64,000 nucleotides of DNA, from assembly GCF_900102545.1 (NCBI RefSeq), contig NZ_FNBN01000002.1, positions 1,462,264 through 1,526,263 on the forward strand, read 5' to 3'. Under the pieces are notes generated by a model. That model saw only the letters and a program-made list of their open reading frames with translations, made no database searches and had not been told where the DNA came from. The stretch comes from Chitinophaga filiformis. Its GTDB lineage: Bacteria > Bacteroidota > Bacteroidia > Chitinophagales > Chitinophagaceae. Both the position numbers and the translations under genes were made by a program. Positions 16,117 through 27,200 of the stretch are shown piece by piece (the stretch's first letter is position 1; every line of letters starts with the position of its first letter).

Positions 16117-18393
16117 TTAATAACATCTTATTGCAAACATACCCACCGGCGTTCCGCCATGTGTGCCTTTTAAATGCACGGTCAGCTTAGCTGTTTCCAG
16201 TGGTTCTTTTAATACGATGCGCTGTAATGACTGATGATTGTCTGTCACTCTTATCACCGGTTCATTCCTGTCATTACAGATCACAAAAGTGTCTACACAG
16301 AAAGGCATTGCTCTTTCAGGATGATGGTAGATGACATTCTCCATGGGATGATCAAAGTCGGTATCAAACACCAGTTCTATCTCACGAATGGTCTTCTTTT
16401 CTTTCCAGCTCAATGTTAGTTTTGGATCTGCATCTTCTTTATCCGCCAGCCAGATATTAGGCTGATGCGTAGGACGATTAACCCCATTCCTAACATTCTC
16501 TGTGCCAAACAAGGACACTCCTGCAGGAATATCCATTGCGAGGTTCTTACCCGCGGGACGGCGTTCCGGACACCAGAATTCAAATGCTTCCACGCCAATA
16601 TCTTCAGTTGGCGTCTGGGCTCCGTAGTTCGACACCGCAGGATTGGTTTTATTGAATACCGAAAGAATACCGCTGATCCGCTCACTGCTGCTACGCAAAC
16701 TAACCGCTTCATTCTTCATAAAACAGAGGAAGATATAATTATCCTCCGGCAATACTGCATCAAAAGAAAGCGTCACGGCCTGCGCCCCCTTCTCCATGGG
16801 AATCACCAGTTCCTGTAAGATAAGATCTGGTGTATGATGCACAGGCCTGCTGCTGGTGCGGAGAGACACTTCCAACACAGTATCTTCAATTGCATCCGCA
16901 TATACAGTCACAGGTGGTATATTCCCTGCTTTTAAAGGCAACATCTGTCCCATAGCAGCGTTCAGCTGAATACTGGTTCCATCAGGATGAAGATGACGTA
17001 ATACATACTCACTGCTAACGGTAATAGCCGCTTCTCTTACCAGGTCCTGTTTATCTGTAGGAGCCACCAGGGGAATATGCTGTCCTGTTCTGATAAGCCT
17101 TGACTGCAATTCATGCAGCCATTCCCCCTTCAACAACTCTCGTGGCTGTACATCATACTGCCTGCACAACACGGCGGCCATTCCTACAGCCTGGGCTCCG
17201 CAGGCGCCGGTACCCATTACCCTGCTGGAGCCGAATGCCACATGCGACGCACTGATAATACGTCCTGCGAGGAACAGGTTACTGATATTATGACTGTAAA
17301 AGCAGCGGTAAGGTATCTGGTAAATACCCTTGCTATGCCACTGGTTGCAGGAAGGCTTTTCACTGAACACACCATCTGCAGGATGCAGGTCTATCGACCA
17401 TCCCCCGTATGCAACCGCATCATCATGCGTGCGCTGTTCGATGATGTCCTGTTGCCGCAGCATATAATCTCCTTCAAAACGGCGGCTTTCCCGCTTGCCC
17501 GGTATCTGGCCTACCCACTCAAGCGTCATAGTCTCCGCTTCAGGAAATTGCCCTGAGTTCTTGATATAATTCCAGATGCCATACACTACCTTCCAGAGCT
17601 CCCATTTGATGGTCTCCGTTTCATGTACAGTATCAAGCCTTCCGCCATATTCTATCCACCACAGCTGACAACCATGGTCCTGGCTGTTGATGCGTTTATA
17701 TTTAGGAATAGCCGTAATATCTTTCAGTGCATAGGCAGGAGGAACAAAGACGGTGGGACGTCCGGTATCTTTTGTATAAAAATACAGGGAATGCCCCAGC
17801 AGCTCTCCGTATTCGGCAGTAGGGGCAAATTTCTCACCGAATTCCTTTTCACTTTCTGCGCCCATACGAAAGGCAGCTCCTGCCAGAAATCCTATAATAC
17901 CATCGCCGGAAGCATCACAGAAGAGCGGCGCTTTCAGTTCGTATAAAGTACTGTTCTGACTACAGAATGCTTTCACATGATCAATGATATCCGCGTTCTG
18001 CTTTGTCACTTCAAACACTGCGGTATTCAGCAATAACCTGATATTATGTTCACTGGTCACTTTCTCCAGCAGGATGGTATCATAGATCAATGGATTACCA
18101 TCGGGATTCCGCCACATATTTTCTGTCATGATCTCATCTGCTACGCCTCCTTCTCTTGCCCAGCGATTATTGTTGCCCATATGTGAAGTAGCGCCGAGTA
18201 CCCATAGTCTTACTTCGCTCGAAGAGTTGCCTCCCAGCACGGGCCTGTCCTGTACCAGTATTACACGAATGCCTTCCCGGGCTGCCGTAATAGCACAGCA
18301 TACGCCGGCCAGTCCGCCACCCGTCACTATCAGATCTGCATCATACTGATCTGTCTTTAAATGCCTGCCTTCGCTGGCTTGTTCTTTCATCAT
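16117..18393 (-). CDS. FAD-dependent oxidoreductase of a polysaccharide locus
   Basis: 758 residues, no signal peptide, so cytoplasmic. The N-terminus has a Rossmann dinucleotide motif (DADLIVTGGGLAGVCCAITA; glycines 25, 27 and 30), then RPVLGGNSSSEVRLW, typical of the FAD_oxidored (PF12831) family often found in Bacteroidota glycan loci. Near residue 370 the conserved YRCFYSHNISNLFLAGR segment closes the FAD domain. The C-terminal ~300 residues are beta-rich and may be a substrate or carbohydrate-recognition module. It probably oxidises or dehydrates an imported sugar, but the reaction is not established for the family. The start with MM at 18393 is chosen; the second Met is equivalent. Confidence 0.82.
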   Translation of the reverse strand: MMKEQASEGRHLKTDQYDADLIVTGGGLAGVCCAITAAREGIRVILVQDRPVLGGNSSSEVRLWVLGATSHMGNNNRWAREGGVADEIMTENMWRNPDGNPLIYDTILLEKVTSEHNIRLLLNTAVFEVTKQNADIIDHVKAFCSQNSTLYELKAPLFCDASGDGIIGFLAGAAFRMGAESEKEFGEKFAPTAEYGELLGHSLYFYTKDTGRPTVFVPPAYALKDITAIPKYKRINSQDHGCQLWWIEYGGRLDTVHETETIKWELWKVVYGIWNYIKNSGQFPEAETMTLEWVGQIPGKRESRRFEGDYMLRQQDIIEQRTHDDAVAYGGWSIDLHPADGVFSEKPSCNQWHSKGIYQIPYRCFYSHNISNLFLAGRIISASHVAFGSSRVMGTGACGAQAVGMAAVLCRQYDVQPRELLKGEWLHELQSRLIRTGQHIPLVAPTDKQDLVREAAITVSSEYVLRHLHPDGTSIQLNAAMGQMLPLKAGNIPPVTVYADAIEDTVLEVSLRTSSRPVHHTPDLILQELVIPMEKGAQAVTLSFDAVLPEDNYIFLCFMKNEAVSLRSSSERISGILSVFNKTNPAVSNYGAQTPTEDIGVEAFEFWCPERRPAGKNLAMDIPAGVSLFGTENVRNGVNRPTHQPNIWLADKEDADPKLTLSWKEKKTIREIELVFDTDFDHPMENVIYHHPERAMPFCVDTFVICNDRNEPVIRVTDNHQSLQRIVLKEPLETAKLTVHLKGTHGGTPVGMFAIRCY

Positions 18394-18436
18394 ACATTTC
18401 TTTTTTGATTCCCCTGTTTAGCAGGATGACGCCACA

Positions 18437-20158
18437 TCATTGCGTTTCTATCGCGTGCGTCCTTTTGAGGATATGTTTTTCACGGTTATTGAGTCTTCTT
18501 ATAGCCAACAGTGGAATGACAGATGTAATCAATACCACCGTTGCGATGCATCCTACGAGTATTTTCCCACTGGCTGCCAGTATACACAGGATGTATAATA
18601 ACAGCGCGGTAAATGCCAGCGCGAAAGCAATCACCCGCAACCCAAATAAGTTCTGCTTATGGATAGCTGCCACTTCTTCTGCCGACTGTTGTGCGGCTTC
18701 CTTCTGCTGACGGCGGAAAGCACGATACTGTACATAGTCATCCGCAGGCGCTTTACCAGCCAATATAAATTCATAGATCACCAGCATGACAAAGGGCAGT
18801 ACAACACCCAGCAGCATTTCCTGCGAGCGACTTAACTTCAATGTAGTCACGAAAGGCACTACAAACTTGAAAAGCAGGTTCACCACCAGGCAAACACCCG
18901 ATATGATATATGCGGCTTTACCACTTAGTTTTTTAGAGATCAAAGCCCAGAGTGTCGGCAGTAATGTTGGTCCGCCGGTAATAGCGGCAATACTCAGCAC
19001 CACTTCTATCATACCACCTGCTGCAGGCACCAGCAATGCAATGCCTATCATGCCGATACCGAGCAACAAGCCTGACATACGCGCCATCCGAATCAACTGT
19101 TTATCTGAAGCCTTCGGATTGATCACACCCTTATAGATGTCATTAGTGATTACGGCGGACGTAACATTCAGCGTAGTATTCGCGGTAGCAGAAGTAGAGA
19201 AATACATCCCCGTCAACATCAGTCCCATCAGGCCCGGAGGTAATACCAACCGGCATACTTCCAGGTAGGCATTCTCTGTATTCAAACCGCTCAATGCAGG
19301 ATTAATACTTTTATAGATCATAGGCGGCAACATCCATATCACAGGACTCACCAGGTAAAGTGCCGCAAATAAGAATGCCACTTTCTTCGCTGCCGTAGGT
19401 GATTCCACACTGGTATACCGCTGTACAAAAGTCCAGTTCCCGCCGATATAACTGATATGATACAAAGCAAAAGCAGCAATGAACCCAACAGTATATTCCC
19501 CGTTGATGATGGAGAAGAAATCTGCGGGCACCTTATGTGTAAACCGCTCCCAACCGCCCGCTGCATCCAGCGACAAAGGTAGTACGATCAGTACAGCGGC
19601 CGTCAGTATCACAAACTGCAGAATGTCTGTTACCATTACCGCCCATAAGCCGCCAATAGCAGTATAAGCAATCATCATCAGCCCCAGTACAATCGTGCAG
19701 GCGGTTAAAGGAAAGCCCAGTGATACACTCACCAGCTTTGCCACCGGGTATAACACGGCTCCTTTATTGACCAGGGATACGATCAGGAAAGTATAGACAT
19801 AGAATTGCTGTACCGGCGCACCTAATCGCTGGCGGATGAACTCCGCAGCAGTTAAAGCGCCCGTTCTCTTCCATCGCGGCGCCAGCAGGAAAGCCGTAAT
19901 AAGCCCACCCAGGCACATCGTCCACTGGATGGTGACAGACACAAATCCGTATTTATAGGCAATACTTCCCCAGGCCACAAACGTACCGGCAGAAAAGAAA
20001 CTCATAAAGAGTGACAGTCCCCCGATGAACCAGGGCACTGCTTCCCCTCCTGCAAAAAAGGACTTCATGTTCCTTCCTGTGCGGGCAAACAACAATCCGA
20101 TGAACAGCACAAAGGCTGAAAACACGAATATGACGGTAGTATCTATGGTCGACTTCAT
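18437..20158 (-). CDS. Sodium:solute symporter family transporter
   Basis: 573 residues with about 13-14 hydrophobic helices in the SSS arrangement. Landmarks include FFAGGEAVPWFIGGLSLFMS near the N-terminus, AYTAIGGLWAVMVTDILQF in the middle, and ATANTTLNVTSAVITNDIYK, a typical SSS sodium-site region. It probably brings the sugar released by the locus across the inner membrane with sodium. Its start codon overlaps the stop of the upstream secreted protein gene as ATGA (20158-20155), so the two are translationally coupled. A hydrophilic insertion (RAFRRQQKEAAQQSAEE) sits before the last helices. Confidence 0.9.
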   Translation of the reverse strand: MKSTIDTTVIFVFSAFVLFIGLLFARTGRNMKSFFAGGEAVPWFIGGLSLFMSFFSAGTFVAWGSIAYKYGFVSVTIQWTMCLGGLITAFLLAPRWKRTGALTAAEFIRQRLGAPVQQFYVYTFLIVSLVNKGAVLYPVAKLVSVSLGFPLTACTIVLGLMMIAYTAIGGLWAVMVTDILQFVILTAAVLIVLPLSLDAAGGWERFTHKVPADFFSIINGEYTVGFIAAFALYHISYIGGNWTFVQRYTSVESPTAAKKVAFLFAALYLVSPVIWMLPPMIYKSINPALSGLNTENAYLEVCRLVLPPGLMGLMLTGMYFSTSATANTTLNVTSAVITNDIYKGVINPKASDKQLIRMARMSGLLLGIGMIGIALLVPAAGGMIEVVLSIAAITGGPTLLPTLWALISKKLSGKAAYIISGVCLVVNLLFKFVVPFVTTLKLSRSQEMLLGVVLPFVMLVIYEFILAGKAPADDYVQYRAFRRQQKEAAQQSAEEVAAIHKQNLFGLRVIAFALAFTALLLYILCILAASGKILVGCIATVVLITSVIPLLAIRRLNNREKHILKRTHAIETQ

Positions 20159-22719
20159 AATAAACTGATCTCAAGTATTTTCAAGCCAAATGGCGGGAGC
20201 TGTACCTGCCATTCGGAGCCGTTAATAGCGCTCGTTTCCGTTTTACCTGCTTCATCCAGCACGCTGGCAGCAACCCTTTTTACTGCCTTCACCCTAGCGG
20301 CATCAAACTGCACTACTGTCTGCTGCTCCTCGTCATCATCATTCAGCAGCATGATATATATTTTGTCATTTGTTGTACCTAAAGCACTGATATAATCCAC
20401 CTGCGGATTCTTTACTTTCAGCATGCCATCCGGCATATATAAGCGGGCTGTATTGCCGAAGATCTTCCCTGGTGCAAATCCGTAACAGGTATGCGGCCCC
20501 ACCTTAGGCGTAATAAACCCTTTGGGAAAGCTAATTTCTCCTTTACTGCGGAGGCTTGCTTCCGATACCAGGTAATCCGTCAGCAGTCCTACCTGCCACC
20601 AGGCATGATGCGGATAAGGACCTGCTCCCGCGTTCATGGTTGTCCAATAGTAGGAAGCAACGCTGGTATTTTTATCTATAAACGCATCGCGTCCCCAGAT
20701 GGCAGCACGGGCCATATTGATAAACAGGGAATCATGTGTAAGCGCGAACAGCCGTACAAACATACCTGCATGACTGGCCAGCATAATAGGTCCATGTACA
20801 TTAGCGGAACCCAGGCTGCCACCATGTTCAAAACTCAGCCCCGCCTGACTGATCTGCCAGTCTTCCCATTCCTGTCCCTTTACCATCTTTTTTTCCCTTG
20901 AAGGAATCGGATGCGTATACACCGATGCTGTATATATCCGCGCAGCGGCAATAGCGGCGTTTTTATAGCGTTCTTCGCCGCAGAGGTCATACAGGTCCAG
21001 CAACGCCTGAACGGTCTGTCCTGTGGCAAAATCGGCCACAAAACGGGCGTCCCCGCATACGCCCAGGAATGCTCCTTTGTCAACACCCTCATGCACCAGC
21101 CAGTCGGCCCCTTTGCGGGCGGCTGACAGGTACTTTTCATCCTTCAGTATGCGGTATGCCACCAATAATCCATAGAAAGTAGGACGCAGATCAGGGATGT
21201 CTGTAAATACGGCCTTTGTTGTAGCATCATCATAGGCTACTTCCCAATGACCATCCTCATGCTGCCATTGCAGCAACTTATCTGCTCCCAGGCGAAGCCG
21301 TTCCCGCAACAGCTTATTTTCAGGCTCAAACAGCAGTATATTCCCCATGTCAAGCATGGTATAATAGGTCAGGGCGATAGGCTCTACATACGTGCCCCAT
21401 TCCTCTGTAAAACGTTGTTTTTTCCAGAGGTAGTACTGCCCGACAGCAGCACCCTGGAAGAAGCCCGGTTCTGCCTGTTGCTGCGACAGTTTAAAATTCA
21501 ATGCCGCAGGCAAGCGCTTTTTCAGCAATACACTATCACCTGTAATATTTGCCAGCATCCACATCGCGCCATAATCAGAGTTCTTCATGGCATCTCTGCC
21601 AGAGCCCACTACTCCGCCCAGGTAAGCCTGTGCGCCAATCTCCATTCCTTTATATTGAAACGTATGCCACATGGAAGTACTGTCATTATCCAGATAATGC
21701 AGCATAGCCATAATCCTGTCGGAAACAGACTGTCTCGTGGTTTTCAGCTTCAGCTGATCCGGGAAACGGTATATATCATTCACAGCGTGATTGTATACTG
21801 TATACCAGTCTGCCGGCTGCACCGTATATCGAAAGGAAAAACTGCGTTGCTCTCCCGCCTGCATATATGAATCCGTTTGCCCAAGTACAGGATGATAAGC
21901 CACCGGTGTATAGTTGCCGGCTCTATTCATCACAGATAATCCCAGCTTCCAGAGATGGTGTGTATTCCCATCTTTCTCCCATGGATCACGCCCTGTTCCC
22001 GGATCGGGTATCACCGCCAGGGTAATACCATCTTTCGTTACCAGCGGACTTAAAGTACTGGCGGTACGTTCCCGGAAAACAACCGGCTTGTCAGGAATGC
22101 CCTGCCCATAGCCATAGCTAAGCACAAGGTCATGTTGTATAGTATTACTTTGAAAATACCCGGGTATCATGGCAAAATCGGGGCGGTTGTCTTTCACTGT
22201 CGCCAGCGTAGGTGTAGCGATTGAATAATAGCCCGGACGCTTTGCCGCCAGTGTAATAGTCACCAGTATATCATGATGAAATTGTTCATCCAGCTGCCAT
22301 CTGGCGCTCAGGTCCCAGTCATTCGACATCTCTGAAAACACCAGCGCATCAGTAGTCTTCTCCACCTTATCCGGATAAAATTGGATCGGTGTACCAGCAG
22401 TATTCATACTTACCGGTCTTAAATTACTTTCCCAGTTACGCACCAGGTAATTGTATTCCTTCAGCGAAAAACCACCGGGATGGGTATTTGCATAACGCAG
22501 ATCCGGCGTACTGTCGGGCTTACCTGCGCTGTACAGCAACAGGTACTCGCCCGACAGGTTGCCTAATCCCCTGCCATCTATGCTAACCCCGGTAAGCCGG
22601 TATCCATCTTTTGCATGTGTCCATTCCAGCCGCAGCTTGTCATTCTGCAAACGCTGCGCATATGCATGCTGTCCGCAGAAAAATATGACCACACTATAAA
22701 ACGTTACGATCCATCTCAT
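20155..22719 (-). CDS. Large secreted protein, six-hairpin-glycosidase-like, unassigned
   Basis: 854 residues with a signal peptide (MRWIVTFYSVVIFFCGQHAYAQ). Residues ~23-310 are beta-rich, as in the N-terminal super-sandwich of many lyases and glycosidases. Residues ~320-720 are helical with repeated aromatic and Gly turns (ILKDEKYLSAARKGADWLV, LCGEERYKNAAIAAARIY), compatible with an (alpha/alpha)6 toroid. The last ~90 residues form a beta-domain. I do not recognise the CAZy family, and no catalytic pair is obvious. It sits directly after susD and is coupled to the symporter gene, which suggests it makes or trims the transported sugar. It could be a glycoside hydrolase or polysaccharide lyase. 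Confidence 0.6.
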   Translation of the reverse strand: MRWIVTFYSVVIFFCGQHAYAQRLQNDKLRLEWTHAKDGYRLTGVSIDGRGLGNLSGEYLLLYSAGKPDSTPDLRYANTHPGGFSLKEYNYLVRNWESNLRPVSMNTAGTPIQFYPDKVEKTTDALVFSEMSNDWDLSARWQLDEQFHHDILVTITLAAKRPGYYSIATPTLATVKDNRPDFAMIPGYFQSNTIQHDLVLSYGYGQGIPDKPVVFRERTASTLSPLVTKDGITLAVIPDPGTGRDPWEKDGNTHHLWKLGLSVMNRAGNYTPVAYHPVLGQTDSYMQAGEQRSFSFRYTVQPADWYTVYNHAVNDIYRFPDQLKLKTTRQSVSDRIMAMLHYLDNDSTSMWHTFQYKGMEIGAQAYLGGVVGSGRDAMKNSDYGAMWMLANITGDSVLLKKRLPAALNFKLSQQQAEPGFFQGAAVGQYYLWKKQRFTEEWGTYVEPIALTYYTMLDMGNILLFEPENKLLRERLRLGADKLLQWQHEDGHWEVAYDDATTKAVFTDIPDLRPTFYGLLVAYRILKDEKYLSAARKGADWLVHEGVDKGAFLGVCGDARFVADFATGQTVQALLDLYDLCGEERYKNAAIAAARIYTASVYTHPIPSREKKMVKGQEWEDWQISQAGLSFEHGGSLGSANVHGPIMLASHAGMFVRLFALTHDSLFINMARAAIWGRDAFIDKNTSVASYYWTTMNAGAGPYPHHAWWQVGLLTDYLVSEASLRSKGEISFPKGFITPKVGPHTCYGFAPGKIFGNTARLYMPDGMLKVKNPQVDYISALGTTNDKIYIMLLNDDDEEQQTVVQFDAARVKAVKRVAASVLDEAGKTETSAINGSEWQVQLPPFGLKILEISLL

Positions 22720-22731
22720 GCCTGTTTCAAT

Positions 22732-24231
22732 TTACTTCCATGCGGGATTCTGTTCCAGCAGATTATTTGCATTCACTTCCGTTTGTGGAATAGGAAAATA
22801 CTGATTCCTTGCCTGCGGATTTCTCGTGCGGTATACATCATTTACAGCGCCGGGAATTACCTGCCGGAAGGTATTCGTCCTCGTAAGATCATACCAGCGA
22901 TCGCCTTCTGCATACAGCTCCCAGCTACGTTCCTGTAATACTGCTGCTATGAAAGCATCTTTACCCAGTCCTTCTGTCAGTCCATCCAGTCCTGCACGGT
23001 TCCGTACCCTGTTGATGTACAGATAAGCATTCGCAGTAGCGCCATTCAATCTCGCTTCTGCTTCCGCAGCAATAAGGTATACATCTGCTACTCTTAAGAT
23101 AGGAATATTAGTCGCATGACTACCGCCGACAGAATTACGATCTGCATATTTTTTCACCAGCACTCCATGTGTAGTAACAGGTGTGATAGACGCCTGGTGT
23201 ACCACTACGCCCTGTTTGTTAACGTAATTGGTATCCATCAACTGCCTCCGTTTATCCTTCGGATCGAATGAATCAAAGAACGCCTGATAAGCAAATGCTG
23301 ATCCATAGGAAGTAGCGCCATATGCAGGGGCGGCACTTCCCGGCGGACCGTACAGGCTCATGATCTGGGAGCTACGTCCATTCGTCATAGACTCAGCTTC
23401 AAATGCCCAGAGGTTTTCTTTCCTCGCCGCATCTTCTCGGGTAACATCATATACATCCATTACATTATCCATCAATCCTATCCCATTAGTACTATTCAGC
23501 ACTTTCTGTGCTTCACGCAATGACACTGCCCAGTTCTCACTATAGAGCGCAGCCTTGGCATACAAGGCGGCTGCAGCTTCTTTACAGGGACGACCTTTTA
23601 TTAGTGATCCGCTGTAGTCAGGCAGATTAGCCTCCGCAGAATCAAGGTCCTGGAAGATCTGTTTGTATACATCTTCCTTAGGGCTTTTACCAACATATGC
23701 ATCGTTTATCGACTGACTAGCCTTAATACGGATCACCACATCACCAAAGTTCTTCGTCAGGAACCAGTGGAAGAATGCCCGCAAAAAGTAAGCCTCTCCA
23801 AGAATGGCTTTCTTGCGCGCTTCATTGCTCATCTTCGTATTGGGCACTTTCAGCAATACCCAGTTGGCATTTTCAATACCCGTGTAACAGTTGTTCCATA
23901 TATCGATGGGCGATTCATTGGCACGGCTGTAACTAACCACTGCACTATACTGCGGATCAAAACTGAAAAGTGTATATGTATCCCTTCCCACCACCGGACG
24001 GGGATATACCTGATCTGCACTGAAGTCAGGCACCAGCAATGCAGAAGGGCCAACATATAGATCTGCCAGCTCATTATATACTGCGGCCAGCGCAGCTTCT
24101 GCATCTTCCGCAGTCTGGTAAAAATTCTCTGTATAGATAGATGAATAAGGCGTCTCTTCCAGCTTGCTGCAGGAGAAGCAGCATAAGGTGAACAGAGAAG
24201 CAACACTATATCTGAAAAATATGTTTCGCAT
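22732..24231 (-). CDS. SusD/RagB family outer-membrane glycan-binding lipoprotein
   Basis: 499 residues. A signal peptide ends in CCFSC (lipoprotein), followed by the typical SusD N-terminus EETPYSSIYTENFYQTAEDAEAALAAVYNEL. The TPR-like core contains KKAILGEAYFLRAFFHWFLTKNFGDV, and the C-terminus has INRVRNRAGLDGL, RSWELYAEGDRWYDLTRT and YFPIPQTEVNANN, all standard for the family. It forms the lid of the SusC channel and binds oligosaccharide at the cell surface. It follows susC by 25 bases and precedes the unassigned secreted protein gene by 12 bases. Confidence 0.95.
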   Translation of the reverse strand: MRNIFFRYSVASLFTLCCFSCSKLEETPYSSIYTENFYQTAEDAEAALAAVYNELADLYVGPSALLVPDFSADQVYPRPVVGRDTYTLFSFDPQYSAVVSYSRANESPIDIWNNCYTGIENANWVLLKVPNTKMSNEARKKAILGEAYFLRAFFHWFLTKNFGDVVIRIKASQSINDAYVGKSPKEDVYKQIFQDLDSAEANLPDYSGSLIKGRPCKEAAAALYAKAALYSENWAVSLREAQKVLNSTNGIGLMDNVMDVYDVTREDAARKENLWAFEAESMTNGRSSQIMSLYGPPGSAAPAYGATSYGSAFAYQAFFDSFDPKDKRRQLMDTNYVNKQGVVVHQASITPVTTHGVLVKKYADRNSVGGSHATNIPILRVADVYLIAAEAEARLNGATANAYLYINRVRNRAGLDGLTEGLGKDAFIAAVLQERSWELYAEGDRWYDLTRTNTFRQVIPGAVNDVYRTRNPQARNQYFPIPQTEVNANNLLEQNPAWK

Positions 24232-24256
24232 GTTAAAGCTGTTTTAAATGGAGATA

Positions 24257-27200
24257 TCAGAAAGCTACCTGCAATCCCAGCAGGAATGAACGGGCAGTAG
24301 GATACACAAGATTGTCTACTCCTATCTGTTTATTGGAATTGCCAAACGTATTCACTTCAGGATCGAAGCCGGTATAGTCAGTGATGGTAAAGAGGTTGTT
24401 GGCACTGACATATACCCTTGCAGAACTGATGTTCTTAATCTTTGGTAAACGGTAGCCTAAAGTGATATTCTTGCAACGCAGGAAGGAGCCATCTTCCATG
24501 AAACGATCTGTCAGCGGGATACGCCCTCCCTGGAAGCCGCTTACATATTCATTACTGGGATTGGTAGGCGACCAGCGGTTCACCAGCGCCTTGTACATAT
24601 TCCTGCTGCCAAGCGGGTTCTCGAAGGTATACCGGATCAGGTTGTACACCTTGTTTCCCTGTGTACCGGCAAAGAAAGCACTGAGATCAAAACGTTTGAA
24701 GCTCAGGTTAGTGGAGAAGCCATAGATGAAGGAAGGATTGGCATTGCCAACAATTTCCTGGTCGCTGGCGCTGATAACATTATCCTTATTGAGATCTCTT
24801 ACTTTCACGCCACCGATACGGCTGCCAGAACCTTCCAGTACAGTTTCCCCCGTCTGATAGATACCATCAAACACATAGGTCTTGAACAATCCCAGTGGCT
24901 CTCCTACCCTCATTACCTGGTAATTGCTCACAGCGTATTCTGTCAGTCCGCCGTCCAGTCGCGTCAGTTTATTACGGTTCAGGGAGATGTTACCAGCCAC
25001 CGACCATCTCACTGTCTTGTCCAGGATAATCGCATCCGCCGACAGCTCTATCCCCCTGTTTTCCAGGCTGGCAAAGTTGCCGGTCACTTCAGTGTATCCT
25101 GATGAACCAGGCAATGTTTTCACAAAGAGCAGGTCGTCTGTTTTCTTATGGTAGATATCCGCCGTAACGTTTACACGGTCCTTCCATAATCCCAGGTCGA
25201 AACCAAAATCAGCCTGAAGAGAGCGTTCCCATTTCAGGTCTTCATTTGCGATACCTGTAGGCCTGATACCGGTGATGGGCGAATGATTAAAGTAGTACAT
25301 GCCGGTAGTACCCTGTAAAGAGAGCGACTTATACGCGTCGATTGCACCGGCATTACCGGTCAGACCATAACTGAACCTGAACTTCAGGTTACTGATGGTG
25401 TTGCTGCTTTTCATAAAAGGTTCTTCTGAAGCACGCCATGCAATAGCAGCAGCGGGGAAGAAGCCGTATTTATTATTCTTGCCGAACTTCGTTGAACCAT
25501 CCACACGGGCAATCAGATCCAGCAGATACTTATCGCGGAAACCATAGTTAATACGTCCCATGTAGGAGTCCAGCCTGTCCCTCGAACGACCGCTGCTGAC
25601 AGTCCTTTCAGTAGCCAGTTGCAGCGCTTCGTTGACAGTAGCGTCATTAGGAAATTTGCTGGCATTGATCGTATTGGAATTGCTGCTGTTAGCCTGTGTT
25701 GCAAACAGACCGGTTACTTTCAGTGAATGCGCTTTGGCAATCCGTGTTTCGTATGTAATGATGCTTTCATGCAGTAATACTATGTTGTTTGAATTTGTCT
25801 TTGCCGCACTACCGCCACCGGCAGCGAGATCGCCGCTACTCATAATAGCGCGGGGAGAATAGAAATCGTTCAGTGATCCTGATAGCACTGGATTGAAGTT
25901 GGCGCGATAGGTCAATCCTTTCAGGGGACTGATCTCGGCATAGATATTTCCCAGTGTCCTGTTGATCTTATCCCTGTTGAGGATCATGGCCAGGCCAATC
26001 GGATTTGCTACTTCCCGGTAACGGCCATTCTCCTGATCGCCAAATGGCCATACCCTGCCGTCTTCTCTATAAGGCTTTAAGGTAGGCGGAGCACCCATAG
26101 CAGCCCCTAAAATGCTTTGCGTAACGGATCCCGCATCGATACTGGTAGAACCTGTAGGGATAGTGTTATTCACCACATAACTGGTCAGGATACTGGCCCC
26201 AACCCTCAGCAGATCATTGACCCGGTGGTCAAAGTTCAGACGGAAAGAATAACGGGTAAAGTCGGAATTGATCACTACACCTTCCTGTTTGAAATAGTCA
26301 CCCGACAAGGCAAACTGCGTTTTCTCGGAACCGCCCGCCACCGTTACCTGGTGATTCTGCATAGGCGCATCGCGGAAGATAAGGTCCTGCCAGTCTATCC
26401 CTTCTCCCAGTGCAGCCGGATTATCGTAAATATTTGTTTTGAACACCTCATTTTCGAGTGCGGCAAATTCAGATGCATTCATCATCTCCATTCTTCGGGT
26501 GGTTTTCTGTACACCGTAGTAGCCATCATAGCTCACTACCGTTTTACCAGCCTTACCACGTTTAGTGGTGATCAACACGACACCATTTGCTGCTCTTGCG
26601 CCATAGATAGCTGTAGCGGAAGCGTCTTTCAGTACCGCGACAGATTCAATATCATTGGGATTAATAATGGAAAGGGAACTGATATCATTCACACCGCCAG
26701 AGTTAGACAACTGTACACCATCCACTACATAAAGCGGCTCGGAAGTACCATTAATGGAGTTGACACCCCTGATACGCATACTGATATTACCTCCCGGAGC
26801 AGCGGAGTTCTGCGTGATCTGCACGCCGGATACACGGCCTTGTAATCCCTGTACTACATTGGAGATAGGCGTTTGTTTCAGATCGGCTGTTTTGACAGAA
26901 GTAATAGCGCCCGCCACATTGGCCTTTTGTTGTGTACCATAGCCAACTACCACTACTTCATCCAGGTCTTTTTTACTGGCCTGCAGTACCACATCCAGCT
27001 GGCTCTTACCAGCAACAGTTACTTCCTGCGTGACAAAGCCTGTGAAAGTGAACACTAATGATACATCTGATTGTTTAAGCGACAGTGAGTAAGTGCCATC
27101 CGGACCGGAAACAGTTCCTGTAGTTGTCCCCTTTACCCTGACAGTAACTCCTGGCAGCGCCTCCCCGTTTTCGGCGCCCGTCACGCGCCCTTTCACAGTC

